The position numbers and the translations under genes were made by a program. Under the pieces are notes generated by a model. The model had not been told where the DNA came from and ran no database searches. It was given only the letters and a program-made list of their open reading frames with translations. Positions 9,266 through 21,037 of a stretch of 64,000 nt of DNA are shown here, one piece after another (position 1 is the first letter of the stretch; each line of letters starts with the position of its first letter). Source of the DNA: Rostrohypoxylon terebratum (taxonomy: Eukaryota; Ascomycota; Sordariomycetes; Xylariales; Hypoxylaceae); contig MU385938.1 in NCBI GenBank assembly GCA_022497145.1, forward strand, positions 62,001-126,000. The letters are read 5' to 3'.

Positions 9266-12165
9266 TCACACGCCGAAATATATGAACGGAGCCCAGATAA
9301 TAGGATAATCCTTATTTTTCGATCTGACTTCGCGGACGGCGAAGTGTAAAGCTTGCGCTGTTCGACGAACGTCTAGCGTGCCGTCCGGCGTCAGCCGCGA
9401 GTAGACGCCGCAGGCGACAACGGGGGCGTATTCGTCCGACACCTTCCAGAGCGACCCGACGACGGCTGGGAATCCGGCCAGCTGACAGGCGCCGGCCATG
9501 TGCACGGATTCGTCGAGCAGGACAGCGTTACTGCTGGTGCCAGCGTGGCAGGCGGAAATATAAGTTAGCCTCGCCTTCCAAGTAAGGTTGAGCTTTGCCA
9601 TGTCGTGCACGGAAAATGGGTTTTCTTCCCAGTCTTCGAAGAAGATGCGGCTTAGCGATGGGTCCGCGTGCATTTCGCCGTGGCACGCGAAGTGAACGAT
9701 GGAGCAGCGTTGGAGGGCTTCCAAAACCTTCTCCTTCGTAGGTTGGGCCAAGATCGTTTTCGGAATCGGTAGTAAATCAGCGATGGCTTGAACCTCGGTT
9801 TCTGTGTTGGGAAGCTCATTCAGACGTGGAGTGGTTTTCATACTCACTAAGCATGCTTCGAGGGGACGAGAGACCTCGGTGGTACCTGGCTTCTGTGCAT
9901 CGAGAGCTGATATTCTCTTTCGCGAGAGAGCAAGCGACCTAACTGTCGTTGCATAACTCGATATAACACGATCCATTGTGGCCACGTCCCCGGTTTAGCT
10001 TCTTGCGGCATGGATTGGAAATAAACTGAGTAGCCCCACGGGAATCCACCAAATCCTCGGCCACTCTTCCTCGGATTCTGGCTCCTTAGTGAAGTTTAAG
10101 AATTGTAGAATTTCGGCAACGGCACTATCCCACAGCCACTGTAGGACTTTGTTCAAAATTTTGTTGTTTTTTCGCTGATTGACGAGATTGTGGTCGTGCA
10201 TAATATTAGCGAGCTTTCTTGCGTTTGCCATAATGTCTTTGACATGGAGTTGCTGCAGGGGAAGTGACTGAATCTTTTCTTTCGTTATGATAAAGGCGAT
10301 GCTGCCGAATGGTGAGGCGTTGAGATAGACAATAGAACCTTCTACCGCCAAAGCTGTAAGCATGTCAGGGGTGGGGCCAAGCAGAAACTGCTCGAAGCCA
10401 GGCTGTTCTCGAATCTCTGCTAATATGCAGTCTAACTCTTGGACTATATCATATCTCCGGGAGATTTGGAATTCGAGAAAACAATTGACATTAGGTAGCA
10501 GCACGCTTTGCTCTGATCTTTCTAGACGTTCTTGTACACCCCTAAACTTTTTTGGCAAGCTCCATATGAACCTCCTCTAGATGTGCACTCTCCGTACGCT
10601 CGATGATGTAGAGTCCAGCGATGACACCGCGCTCGACTTCCAACAGACGGACGGCCTCGCTAGCCTTCTTGTTTGATTGCATCTTGAGGGTTGCAGCCGC
10701 TGATGCAAATCTAACAGCACGGGAAAGGATGACTTGCTGTTCAATTTGAGTAATATTCCGGGATATGGCCTTAGGCAAGAGCTCTACAGCTTGAGAGAAC
10801 ATGCAGCTCGCTGTCTTCACATCATCTGGGAAGAGAGTCCTGGCTGCCCAATTTGCTGCGAGGATCTGCATATGGACTCCGTATTCTTTGGAGTTCAGTG
10901 TCTCCTTATAGATGTCTAATGCTGTTTGCCTGTCCGAAAGCTTCTTGCTTTGCTTGAAACGCAATGCTAAACACATCGCATATTCGAACCATTCATCCCA
11001 ATTGTCTGTAGCAGACGACAGCTGTACTGCTTCCTTACTATATCTGACAGCTTCATCCAAGTAATATTCGGTGGCGTGTGGATCTTTGACGTTCGTAGGA
11101 TGATCGAACGTTGCTAACAAGCGAAAAGTTGTGCATGTGCTTAGTAGAAACTCTACCCGACTCGAACTCCTCTGCGGGCAAAGTTCCAAGATCTCTTTGC
11201 AAAGCTTTTCCGCTCCCTTCAAGTCTTCTATATGGTATCCCGACTCTTCAATGCGGCCTGCCATGGTATCTTCCCAATGGCGACTTCTGAATCGCGCCCT
11301 CAACGCAAACGTTAGATTAAACAAGATTTGGATCTGCTGCTGGCGACCGACCCCCTGTCATTAAATCCAGTGCTTTTTCGTGGTAATCGACCGAAAGGTA
11401 GATGTCACCAATCATCCTTTTCCTGTAGAATCGAATGGTATAAAACATACCCAGGCGTGTGAGGGACATTGCTATGTCATCGAGATTGCAAGGACATGCC
11501 TTTATATGGTTCTCTGAAGCTATGATAGCTGCGTCAAGATCGTCTGTTGTCCCTAGTAACTCACTCCTTAAAGTGAGAGCTGAAGCAAAATCCTTCCAGT
11601 ATGCACTTCCGAAACGATCTTTTCCAGGGAATTGTTGTCCTGCCTTTTGCAGGACGCTAATAGCATAGTTGGTGTCGCCGAGTGAGTGGGTATAAGCTGC
11701 GTGTCGAGTGAGTATGGATCCGTAAATCTGGAGATGCGAACCATTGTGTGGACCAAGTTCGGTGATTTTTTCTATAGATTTGGTTTCGCTCTCCTTACTT
11801 TTATCTAAATCACTCGGGTTACCCATACAGTCATATCTCTTGACTAACGCTTCGGCTAGGTCTCATAGGTACATGGCCTGGGTGACCTGACCATAGAGAT
11901 CCGAGTCTTTGACAGCGTCCTCGCGGGACTGAACTAGCATTTCTAGGTTATATCTTGAGCCGGTCTGTTTAAAGATTTCGCTGTGGATACTTGCGTGAAA
12001 GCTCAACATCGCTGCTCTGTTCGTGTGTCCTGGAGGGGTCAAAGCAAGCATTTTGTTTGCCGTTGTCAAAAGTTCATCTAGACCGACTTGTACAGATGAC
12101 CCTAAATAAATTTGTTCCACTGAAGCGCGAAAGAAGTTTCCCTGAGCATATTTTAGATGAACCAT
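9266..12165 (-). pseudogene. Broken TPR-CHAT (caspase-like) gene
   Basis: The intact relatives are large proteins of tetratricopeptide-like helical repeats followed by a C-terminal CHAT domain, a caspase/separase-like fold. Helical repeats fill 12165 to about 10560, and the CHAT domain runs from about 10050 to 9266. Its putative catalytic His (VHFACHGEMHADPSLSRIFF) and Cys (YISACHAGTSS) are both still present. Four breaks interrupt the frame: TGA at 11865-11863, a one-base shift near 11330-11320, a one-base shift in a run of six A (10548-10553), and TAA at 9997-9995. The frame before and after each stop is the same, and none of the breaks can be an intron (no usable splice pairs). The longest surviving open piece is 260 codons. 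The homopolymer shift could be an assembly error, but the two stops could not be explained that way. A stop lies just upstream of the ATG at 12165, so the original N-terminus may also be lost. Confidence 0.82.
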
Positions 12166-12377
12166 TCTACTTGTAGTTTAGTGGCTAGATGCACTAAGAG
12201 ATCCCTGAGATGCACTAATCTCCACTAAACCTCAATAGGTACACTAAATGTAACCAATCAAGTGCAGCCCTGGAGCTCTTCTATGGGACCGATTCTCTCC
12301 AGTTTTTGAAAGATCGATGCAATCACTTTAATCTCAAGACTCAAGTCGATCTTGCGCACGGCGGACAATCCGACAAC

Positions 12378-13942
12378 ATGAATTTCGTCGTCTTATCTAG
12401 CCGCCGGCTCCGAAGACCCATCCCGAACCTATGTCGGACCTGCATCCGTCGACTAGCCCCTCAAACGTCCAGATCCTATGCTAGCGCGAGCTCTCAGCAA
12501 CCCGATATCTACGATGTCGTATGTGTGGGCGGCGGCCCGGCGGGGCTCAGTCTCCTCACCACGCTACGTGAGTTCACCACCACCACCATCACCACCACCG
12601 TACACCCGCTCACACCAATGCTACGGCATATACTGATTTTGCGTATACAGGATCGAACCCCACAACGGCAGGTCTAAGAGTCGCCCTCGTCGAAGCACAA
12701 GACCTGCGCAAAGTGCGCGGCTGGAAGATGCCGCCCGACCGCTTCTCGAACCGGTGCAGCTCGCTCACACCCGCCTCCGCGCACTTCCTCGACCGCATAG
12801 GGGCGTGGGGGCATGTGAGGCGGGACCGCGTGCAGGCGTACCATGAGATGCAGGTTTGGGACGGGGTGTCCGATGCTAGGATCGAGTTCGAGTGGGCGAG
12901 GGAGAAGAGGGGCGGCACGATCGCGTATATGACTGAGAACTTGAACTTGACGTCTGGGCTGCTTGGGAGGTTGGAGGAGTTGGGGGGTGTCGAGGTGTTT
13001 GATGGGGTGAAGGTGGAGGGAATTGGGTTTGGCGAGGAGACGGAAGATTTAGATCTGAAGGAGTGGCCGGTTGTGAGTTTGGCTGGGGGAAAGCAGTTGG
13101 CGGCAAGATTGCTTGTGGGTGCGGATGGAGCTAATAGTCCTGTGAGAGCGTTTGCGGGGATAGAGAGTAGGGGATGGGATTACGAGCGACATGGTGTTGT
13201 TGCGACGCTGGAGCTGGAAGGTGAGGGTTGGGGAGGAAATGATATGAAGATCGCGTATCAGAGATTCTTACCCACAGGTCCCGTCGCTATGCTCCCTCTT
13301 CCAGGCAACCTATCAACACTGGTCTGGTCCACGACTCCTGTGAATGCCGCCCTCCTTAAATCACTCTCAGCAAAGGACTTCGTTGCCCTCGTGAACGCCG
13401 CCTTCCGCCTTACTCCCGTAGATATTGCATTTATGCACACCCTCTCTTCGGGCCAAGTCGACGAGCTAGCCTGGAGACTGCAGCACACACAGTTCAACTA
13501 CCGAGCTATACCACAGACAGTCGTCGGTGTCCAAGAAGGCACCGTAGCTTCATTTCCGTTAAAGCTGCGACATGCGGATACATATATCGGGGAGCGCGTT
13601 GCGCTGGTCGGCGATGCGGCGCATTCGATCCACCCTCTCGCAGGCCAAGGTCTAAATCAAGGACAAGGCGACGTCGAGTCACTAACACGAACGATCGAGT
13701 ATGCAGTCTCGCATGGGCAAGACATTGGTGCGCGCATGTCCCTCGAGCCATATAACGCGGAGAGGTACGGGCCGAACCATGTGTTACTCGGCGTGTGCGA
13801 TAAGCTGCACAAGGTGTACTCTGTAGGTAGCGGGCCGTTGGTGCCGTTGCGGTCGTTGGGATTAAACGCGATCAATGCACTGGGACCTGTGAAGAACTTC
13901 TTCATGGACCAGGCGGCAGGGAATGGGATCAAGTTGTTCTGA
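12378..13942 (+). CDS. COQ6: Ubiquinone biosynthesis monooxygenase COQ6, mitochondrial
   Basis: COQ6 is the flavin-dependent monooxygenase that hydroxylates the ring of the ubiquinone precursor on the matrix side of the inner mitochondrial membrane. Two exons, 12378-12567 and 12651-13942, join in phase 1 (GTGAGT donor, ACAG acceptor) and give 493 aa, near the family norm. Residues 1-40 are basic and Ser/Ala-rich, a mitochondrial presequence. The Rossmann FAD motif VVCVGGGPAG is at about 47-56. A COQ6-specific stretch (RGWKMPPDRFSNRCSSLTPAS) follows the intron. The second FAD motif (VALVGDAAHSIHPLAGQGLN) is at about residues 385-405. The intron contains a CAC-rich low-complexity stretch. Start choice: this is the first ATG that gives a presequence, although the frame is open further upstream. 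Confidence 0.95.
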
Positions 13943-15205
13943 GTGGTTGAATGTGTTTATTAGAAATGGACGGCGAAATGCTCGGCATTTGTGTACGAAT
14001 GTATGTATAATACCCACTAGACGACATGCTTCACGATAGAAGAGGGTGGATAAGGCATGCGGTACTAGGTACGAGGAAAACATCTAGATAATACTGTACG
14101 GCCTAGGTCACCTGGGTACCTGTCGACGTATCAGGCAACAACCAAAGTGAAGGTTAAATAGTAAAATATTGTGTAGATTTTCCATCGGCGGATCTTAACA
14201 GCTTGACTGTAACGTTCCGATGGTCAAGGTGTACGTTTCCACAGACACCTTCTCGTTCCTGTCCTAACAACTGCTCTGAAACGGGTGGTTTAGGGTTCGA
14301 GTCTCAAAGAGAGTGCAATGCATCGCACCGCGCAACGCACCTTTGGGCCCTTGAAAAAGGGTAGGCAAAGAAATACCTAATAGCGGGGGCGCAGTAGCCA
14401 GGAGCCGATCAACAGATCCTGGGCTGGGCCTTGAAGAGGTTGGTGATCCAACTTTTTGGCATAATTTTTGGTGTTTTGTTTGATTGATAGATGCGAGATG
14501 CGTTTCTATTACAAGCCTCAACCTCAATGCCTCACATTTATTAATAGCACGTACAATAAACAGTACACATAGTAGCGACATGAACCCAGAAGCTGTAATA
14601 TGGGTATGTAATGATAGTATATTAGTTTTGCATTGATGAACTGATGACTGCACACACCGAGCGAGCTTCAATGGCAAGGTGTCATCATCTCGCCCAAATC
14701 TCGCCCGAACCATCTTCCTCATGGCGATGCATCAAGGCATCGCTCACAACGAAAATGAAGACATCAAAAATTGCGCTCCCCACGATCCACGAGGGATAAT
14801 AGAAGAAGGTCGACTCCGCGATGTGCAATGCAGGTCTCCCTTCTTGCTGACCCTGATTCTTGAGCCAAGGTCAGCGGAACAAGGTAAGTATGAAGGAGAA
14901 AGGAAGAGAAATCAAAAAAGTCGAGAAGAAAGTCTGGGTATTTATAACCTTCGCTGTGGGGCAAAATCAACACGCGACGGGGCGCACCTACCAAGGCAGC
15001 AAGGGAAGCAAAGCTAGTGGGGTGGTTGCCGAATACAAGGTGTGAACCTAACGCCATAAATTGATAAGTACTGATAAGATATGATAAGAACTTTTCTCCC
15101 GGTCGCAGTTTTTTTTTTTTTTTCATTTCTTTAAGGCAGGCAACCAGCTCCTGCTATTCGTTCACCCCGCCGAGACCTGTTCAACTTGCAGACCACCACA
15201 CAGCC
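13943..15205. other. Intergenic, COQ6 to RPC40
   Basis: No gene could be supported. Overlapping open frames on both strands (14264-14722 and 14764-15126 minus; 14679-15017 plus) lack recognisable domains. A tRNA-like GGTTCGAGTC word at about 14297 has no matching cloverleaf. A run of 15 or more T at 15109-15123 lies just before the RPC40 leader. Confidence 0.55.
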
Positions 15206-16420
15206 ATGGCACCTTCGTCAGGAAAGCGACAACCGCCTAGTGCGCAAGAATTGGAAGAGAGAAATGTATATTATTATTCATCATTCAATTCTTCATTCTG
15301 GATATGAAAATATGAAATCTAACATGTAAACTAGATCGTGGGCATAAACAAAGAGACGGTAACCAACACGGTCTCGACCGATTACCCCGACAACTACGCC
15401 AACGAAGAGCAAGCCTGGGATAAGGAAGCCTTCCGCCAGAGCTTCAAGGTCCAATGGCACGAGAACAAGCAATTCGAAGCGCAGTTCTCGCTGATCGGCG
15501 TGGACGCCTCGATCGCCAACGCCTTCCGCCGCATCCTGATCGCCGAGATCCCGACGCTCGCCATCGACACGGTGTTCGTGCACAACAACACGTCCGTGGT
15601 GCAGGACGAGGTGCTGGCGCACCGGCTGGGCCTGATCCCGTTCACGGGTGGCAAGAAGGGGCTGCGCGAGTGGATGGGGTTCTGGCGCAAGCCGGCCGAG
15701 GGCGAGGGCACCTACGACACCACCTTCGACAACAACACCATCTCGCTCAAGCTGAAGGCCGCCTGCACGCACAACCACGCCGCGCCGCGCGATTCCCGCG
15801 ACCCGCGCGAGCTGTACCATAACGCGCACCTGTACGCGCGCAACATCACCTGCGAGCTGCTCGGCGGCCAGCCCAAGTACTTCTCCGGCGAGAACCGCAT
15901 CCGCCCCTGCAACCCGGATATTTTGATCGCCAAGATGCGCCCGGGACAGGAGATCGACGTCGAGATGCACATGCACAAGGGCTTCGGCTGGGACCACGCC
16001 AAGTGGTCGCCCGTGGCCACGGCCAGCTACCGGCTCATGCCCACCATCACCATCACGCGCCCCATCGTCGGCGCCGACGCGCGGAAGTTCGCCGACTGCT
16101 TCATGCCGGGCGTCATCGCGCTCGAGCCCGTCACGCACCAGGAAGCGAGGACGAAGGGGAGCGGGTACGAGGGCCACGAGGGCGAGTTGAAGGCCGTTGT
16201 TAAGGACCCGATGCGCGATACGGTGAGCAGGGAGGTGCTACGCCATCCCGAGTTCGAGGGCAAGGTTAAGTTGGGGCGGAGGAGGGATCACTTCATCTTC
16301 TCGATTGAGAGTACCGGACAGTGGGATAGTGACGAGCTGTTCGTTGAGGCTGTCAAGACGTTGAAGAAGAAGTGCCAGGTTCTAAAGCCGCAGGTCACGA
16401 ATATGGTTTACACTTATTAA
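15206..16420 (+). CDS. RPC40: RNA polymerases I and III shared subunit RPAC1 (AC40)
   Basis: This is the alpha-like subunit shared by RNA polymerases I and III in the nucleus, where it pairs with AC19 to nucleate assembly. Exon 1 (15206-15265, 20 codons) and exon 2 (15335-16420) join in phase 0 across a 69-nt intron (GTATAT...CTAG, branch TCTAAC). The product is 381 aa. The alpha-subunit dimerisation motif is obvious (DASIANAFRRILIAEIPTLA, about residues 65-85), followed by NNTSVVQDEVLAHRLGLIP. The insert domain and the C-terminal FSIESTGQWDSDELFVEA strand are also present. The exon 2 coding sequence is strongly GC-rich at third positions, as expected for a highly expressed gene. It converges on palC. 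Confidence 0.95.
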
Positions 16421-16970
16421 GTTAGGGGGGAGGGGATAGAGGAGAGGGGAGAGATGTGGTTTTTGCTTGGCATGTAGAGGTGCATATGCATGCTAGAAGG
16501 GTGTTTTTCATTTCTAAACATGACACCTCCGACGAACGGCGTTTGATGGAAAATGTACCGGGATCGTTAGTTTACTCAGGGACATTAGAGTAAGTAAATT
16601 TTAAAATTTTTTTCATGAAGAAATTGTGACCTTCCGTCATCGTTAAAAGACAAGATAGCCTAAATATAAGTAACACAGCGTCTTGCTTTCCTAAACCCAG
16701 GTACTTCCAACTAAAACGAGTCCGGCTACAGGCACGGATGTTCTATATTATATATACTGCAGTTATCATTAGAAAATGAACGATTGGATATTATGGATAG
16801 AGTATACTTGCCTAGGTACAGAAAATATGTGTTTTGGGTAAATCAATATCTCCTATAATGTAGAACTAAGGATGGAATGTCGTGGTCTTACGAAAACCCT
16901 TAATTCTACACCGTCTCCTTTTCAGACCTATCAGTTTTCATTTCTTTAAGAGAGATAGATATATGCATAT
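16421..16970. other. Intergenic between convergent RPC40 and palC
   Basis: This holds the 3' flanks of two convergent genes. It is AT-rich (around 16590-16860). No gene was seen. Confidence 0.6.
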
Positions 16971-18457
16971 CTAATAATAAGACCTCGTGCTTGCGCTTCG
17001 GTACTCGTCCGACGTGCCGGGGAATGCGCCGACCGGCGTATTAACAACTGTCGCTTCATCTGAACTGAATTGGTCGTCTCCAAAATCGTCCAGACGATCT
17101 GGAGGGGCTCGCATTGCTTCGAGAGACTCCCTTCCGAGCTCTGGAAGCTGGTAAGGTTTGATATTATGTATCTCTCTTCCGGACGGAAGACTCGCTAGTA
17201 ATGTGCCGGGAGCTGGAATGGCCTGGGTCATCATCTGTAGTTTCGTCAGCCAGAAATAGGTCGACTTTCACTCGGTAGACTTACCGTATCATTGATTTTA
17301 GTCCACTTCGCCTCCAACATTTCAATAACTCTCGTCTCCTCCACCCTACCTGCATCGGCACCCCAATTCGTTCCTCTTTCAACTTTCTTATCTTCCCTCC
17401 TCTCAGACCAATCCTTCTTCATCCGCGTGAAACTAAGTCCCTTCTTAGCCTCCTTCGACTCGACCCCGAGCTCCTGAAGACCGCATCGCAGCCAGCCCAG
17501 AGCATTACCCGTCTGGCCTCCCAACTCCGCGTCTATGCCGAAGAAGCGACATGCTTTCGCCCGGCTCGTCTTTCTAAAGTCCTCTAGATAACGCAGTAGT
17601 CCCTCATTCAGCTTCGAAGGACCCCTTCCTTGTGATTGGCATAGAGAAGATGCTTGAGCTGCGTGGTCTGCGGCTGCGAGACATAGGCGGGCGAATAAGT
17701 GGGCTCGAACTTTGGGAATCTCGGGCGCCTTGTACATCCACTCCCGGTCATTCTCGTTCCGGTCCTGCGCCACCACTGCCGGGTATGGGTCATCCTTGAG
17801 AACAGCTAAAAGTGTTGCCTCAGCTAGGGCGAGCGAAGACATAGCGCGGGTCGTAGATTGCGTGATATCACCACATGGGGGTGTTGTGGTGAGGCTCTCT
17901 GCCCGACGAGCAAGATAGTCATGTACCGAGGCCGCATCCAGGAGGTGTTTCGTGGCAGTCGTTATGGCGGTTGTCCGTTCCTGTGTGCTAAGTGGCACAC
18001 CTGAGGTGACATAAAGTGGATGCAGGGAAGAGCGGGCAAGCAGAGTATGAGTATAACCCACGGCTGAGAGAACAAAGAACAACTCATATTCTATAGACTG
18101 GACTTTGACTCTGGCTATTTCCTTGCCCGGCACTGCATGATCTGATAAGGTAGGTCGCCATTCAATGGTGGGATTGGAGGTTAACACCACACTGACCTCT
18201 TCTCCTGATACTACTTTATTGCTTAATCCAGCATCGATAGCATGGAGATAGGGGAGGTAGTTATTTAAATTAGAGAGGACAGATGGTAGGTTAGGGCCCT
18301 GAGAGGTCGCGGGAAGTCGCTTGTGCTTCTTTAATGAGTCCTTGACAACCCCTCGATGTGTGCTTGTGTTTAAGGGTAGCGAGGGGTGAGACTCGCATGT
18401 GAAGCTAGACGAGAATGAGAATGATGATGTGGTGGGTAATATAAATGGAAAAGGCAT
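16971..18457 (-). CDS. palC: pH-response regulator PalC (BRO1 domain)
   Basis: PalC is a BRO1-domain adaptor of the fungal ambient-pH pathway. It links the plasma-membrane pH sensor to ESCRT-III so that the transcription factor PacC can be processed. Exon 1 (18457-17285) and exon 2 (17234-16971) join in phase 0 across a 50-nt GTAAGT...CTACAG intron, giving 478 aa. The BRO1-like helical domain covers most of the protein (for example LPYLHAIDAGLSNKVVSGE, EYELFFVLSAVGYTHTLLAR, KACRFFGIDAELGGQTGNALGWLRCGL). The conserved palC tail after the intron (AIPAPGTLLASLPSGREIHN, then IKPYQLPELG) settles the identity. The N-terminal 25 residues are Ser/Phe-rich and poorly conserved in the family. An inverted pair of PacC sites lies about 185-200 bp upstream. 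Confidence 0.95.
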
Positions 18458-19172
18458 CTTGGTGAATCTTCTATCACGATGTTATAATCATAATATAATC
18501 ATGATCATGATCATGATAAAATCTCAATGCCTTATTTGAAATGAATTTAGATGAGCATAATTTTCTCGTCATTGAAGATAGGAGACTTTTTTTAAAATCT
18601 TGAAAAATCTTGAATCTGTTACAAAAGATCACCGAAGCCAAAGCCAAGTTACTTGGCTTGAGCCTAAGTTGTTCATGTCATGCCTTCCCTCCAAGGTTTG
18701 TAATACAAAGGGGTAAATGTAACAAATCAGATATGGATGCTGTTGTGAAACCGGAGACTGGAGCAGTATTGCCTGCTCGAAGCGGGACGTCATAAAGCCA
18801 CACCGTCTGTGTTTAGTAATCCCGTGCCGTGCTTAACCGGACCGTCAGCCACAACTCCGTCCTCTCTGCCTCCACCCTACCTCTCTGCCTCTCCACCTTT
18901 TTCTAGAAGGAAATCCCTACCGTGAAGTGAATTTGTGACAAGCTAATCAAACAATCCCTGTCCGAAAACGCAGGTACTCAGGTACATAGTACAAACTTAC
19001 GAAGATAAACCCAGACACTGGACAGCCAGGCTACACCAAATTCAGCTTGACCTCGACAACATTTCAATGCCACCTGGTCAGATTTGGAAGACAGAGCTAG
19101 ACTAAACGACTAAGCGACCAAATGCCTTCACAAGCTATACGACATATAACACTTCAACGGTGAAGACATCCA
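18458..19172. other. Divergent promoter region, palC and ALG6
   Basis: This region is shared by palC (leftward) and ALG6 (rightward). It contains an ATGATC/ATCATG palindromic microsatellite at about 18499-18516 and the PacC-site palindrome at 18641-18659 (listed separately). The sequence just before ALG6 (18990-19172) resembles a leader. No gene was seen. Confidence 0.6.
18641..18659. promoter_or_regulatory. Inverted pair of PacC consensus sites upstream of palC
   Basis: AAGCCAAG at 18641-18648 and CTTGGCTT at 18652-18659 form a perfect 8-bp inverted repeat around a TTA spacer. Each arm holds GCCAAG, which matches the established PacC target GCCARG. The element lies about 185 bp upstream of the palC start and about 515 bp upstream of ALG6. 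Feedback of PacC on the pal pathway is the obvious reading, but it is inference. Confidence 0.5.
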
Positions 19173-21037
19173 ATGGTTTCCGCTTCACCATCGCCGCATA
19201 AGCCGCGGCGCAGGAACAAGAAGACGGCGCATTTCGACAATTCTGTCAACGTCAAACCCGAAGCTCTCATCCGAACACCATCCTTTCCTCTAGCCGCTTT
19301 TCTCTGGCCCGCCCGGAGCTCTCTCTCACAATGGGAGGTTCTACCCCTAATATTGATGGTTGTTGGGCTGTTTAGATGGGCTGCTGGTCTTTGGGGATAT
19401 TCAGGTAAGACCGTTGTTGCATCCATAAATATTTGCCCAATGCGCGCGCCTCTAGCTATTTTCACATCGGACTTAAGCTAACGCTTTTTCTTTTTCCAAC
19501 TATAGGCTTCCAAAAGCCACCGATGTTTGGGGACTACGAGGCGCAAAGGCACTGGATGGAGATCACCACACATCTACCTATATCACAATGGTATTTTCAC
19601 GACTTAGAATGGTGGGGCCTCGATTACCCTCCCTTGACAGCATACCACAGCTTGTTACTCGGCAAGGTCGGGTCTCTCATTGACCCGTCATGGTTCGAAC
19701 TATACACCTCTCGAGGCTCGCAGGATCCCACTCTAAAGGTCTTCATGAGAGCTACTGTCATTGTGTCCGAATACCTCATCTACATACCCGCAGCCGTGAT
19801 ATTCGTTAGGAGATATAGTCGGCTATTTGGAGTTGCTCAATGGACAGCTTCAGTAGCTCTTGTAGCTATACTCATGCAACCAGCCACCATTCTCATAGAC
19901 CACGTTCACTTTCAGTACAATACTGTGATGCTCGGGTTCGTCCTGGCAAGCATGTCGAGCATGGTGGCAGGCCGATATATGTGGGCCTCAATTTTCTTCG
20001 TCGCAGCTCTAGGTTTTAAGCAAATGGCGCTGTACTATGCGCCAGCTGTATTTGCCTTCCTACTAGGAAGCTGTACGTTTCCTCGGATCAACATTGCTCG
20101 ACTTACCGGGATCGCAGCGGTGACTCTTGCCTCATTCGCAGTGCTTGTACTGCCGATAATCTTGGGTACATTATATGATGCTAGTCGAGGCATTGACTCG
20201 AGACCTGATCTCGATGGCCCTCGACCTCCACTCCCCATTCTCACATTTATTTCACCCTATCTAGATATGGGAGCCTCGTACTATCCGGTAGTTGAGCAGG
20301 TGGTCCAAATGATTCATCGAATCTTCCCTTTCGCAAGAGGACTATTCGAAGACAAGGTCGCCAACTTCTGGTGTGCGGCTAACCTTTTCATCAAGCTGCG
20401 AAAATACCCCGCCGAGCTCTTGCAGAGAGTTTCACTCTTAGCAACACTCGCCTCCATCACCCCACCTTGTGTGATCATTTTCTTCAAACCGCGCAAAGAA
20501 CTTCTACCATATGCCTTCAGTACCACCGCTTGGGGCTTTTTCTTACTCAGCTATCAAGTCCATGAGAAGAGCGCTCTGCTTCCTCTTCTCCCCATGACCG
20601 TCCTCCTTGCCGGAAAGCAGGGGCTAGGAAAGGACATCAGATCCTGGGTTGGATTCGCCAACCTCGTCGGTGTATGGACAATGTTCCCTCTGCTACAGAG
20701 AGTCGACCTGCGTGTACCATACGCGGTCCTCACGCTCTTGTGGGCATACTTATTAGGTCTGCCGCCTGTATCTATTAGCGCTTACTTCGAGGCGGGACAG
20801 AATATCTGGGTTCAATGGCTCACGGCTATCACTCACGGTATTTTTTACATCGCCATGGCTGCTTGGCATGTTCTGGAAGCAACTGCCAAACCACCTCCTG
20901 ATAAACCCGATCTTTGGGTTGTTGCCAACGTCGGCATCGGTGCTGCCGGTTTCATACTTTGCTACCTGTGGTGCCTATGGAAGTTGATCCAAGAGAGTGA
21001 AATCATCTTCAAGGTGTCCAAGGTCAAAACCACATGA
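19173..21037 (+). CDS. ALG6: Dolichyl-P-Glc:Man9GlcNAc2-PP-dolichol alpha-1,3-glucosyltransferase
   Basis: ALG6 is the ER membrane enzyme that adds the first glucose to the lipid-linked Man9GlcNAc2 glycan. Exon 1 (19173-19404) and exon 2 (19506-21037) join in phase 1 across a 101-nt intron (GTAAGA...TATAG, branch GCTAAC). The product is 587 aa with about ten or more hydrophobic segments. Identity rests on the family signature straight after the intron (FGDYEAQRHWMEIT, SQWYFHDLEWWGLDYPPLTA), then LIDHVHFQYNTVMLG and SYQVHEKSALLPLLP. The HDLEWWGLDYPPL block separates it from ALG8. Residues 1-45 are a basic, Ser/Pro-rich cytosolic head typical of fungal forms. It works upstream of the oligosaccharyltransferase whose OST1 subunit is also in this window. 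Confidence 0.94.

Noticed and set aside
14230..14320. tRNA gene suggested by GGTTCGAGTC
   Set aside because: The flanking bases do not form a T-arm stem, and no box A or acceptor stem fits upstream.
14264..15126. Several overlapping frames between COQ6 and RPC40
   Set aside because: Frames on both strands overlap each other, have unlikely composition and resemble nothing known.
15293..16177. 294-codon minus-strand frame opposite RPC40
   Set aside because: It is an antisense shadow of a highly GC3-biased exon; low-complexity Val/Arg/Asp composition and no known domain.
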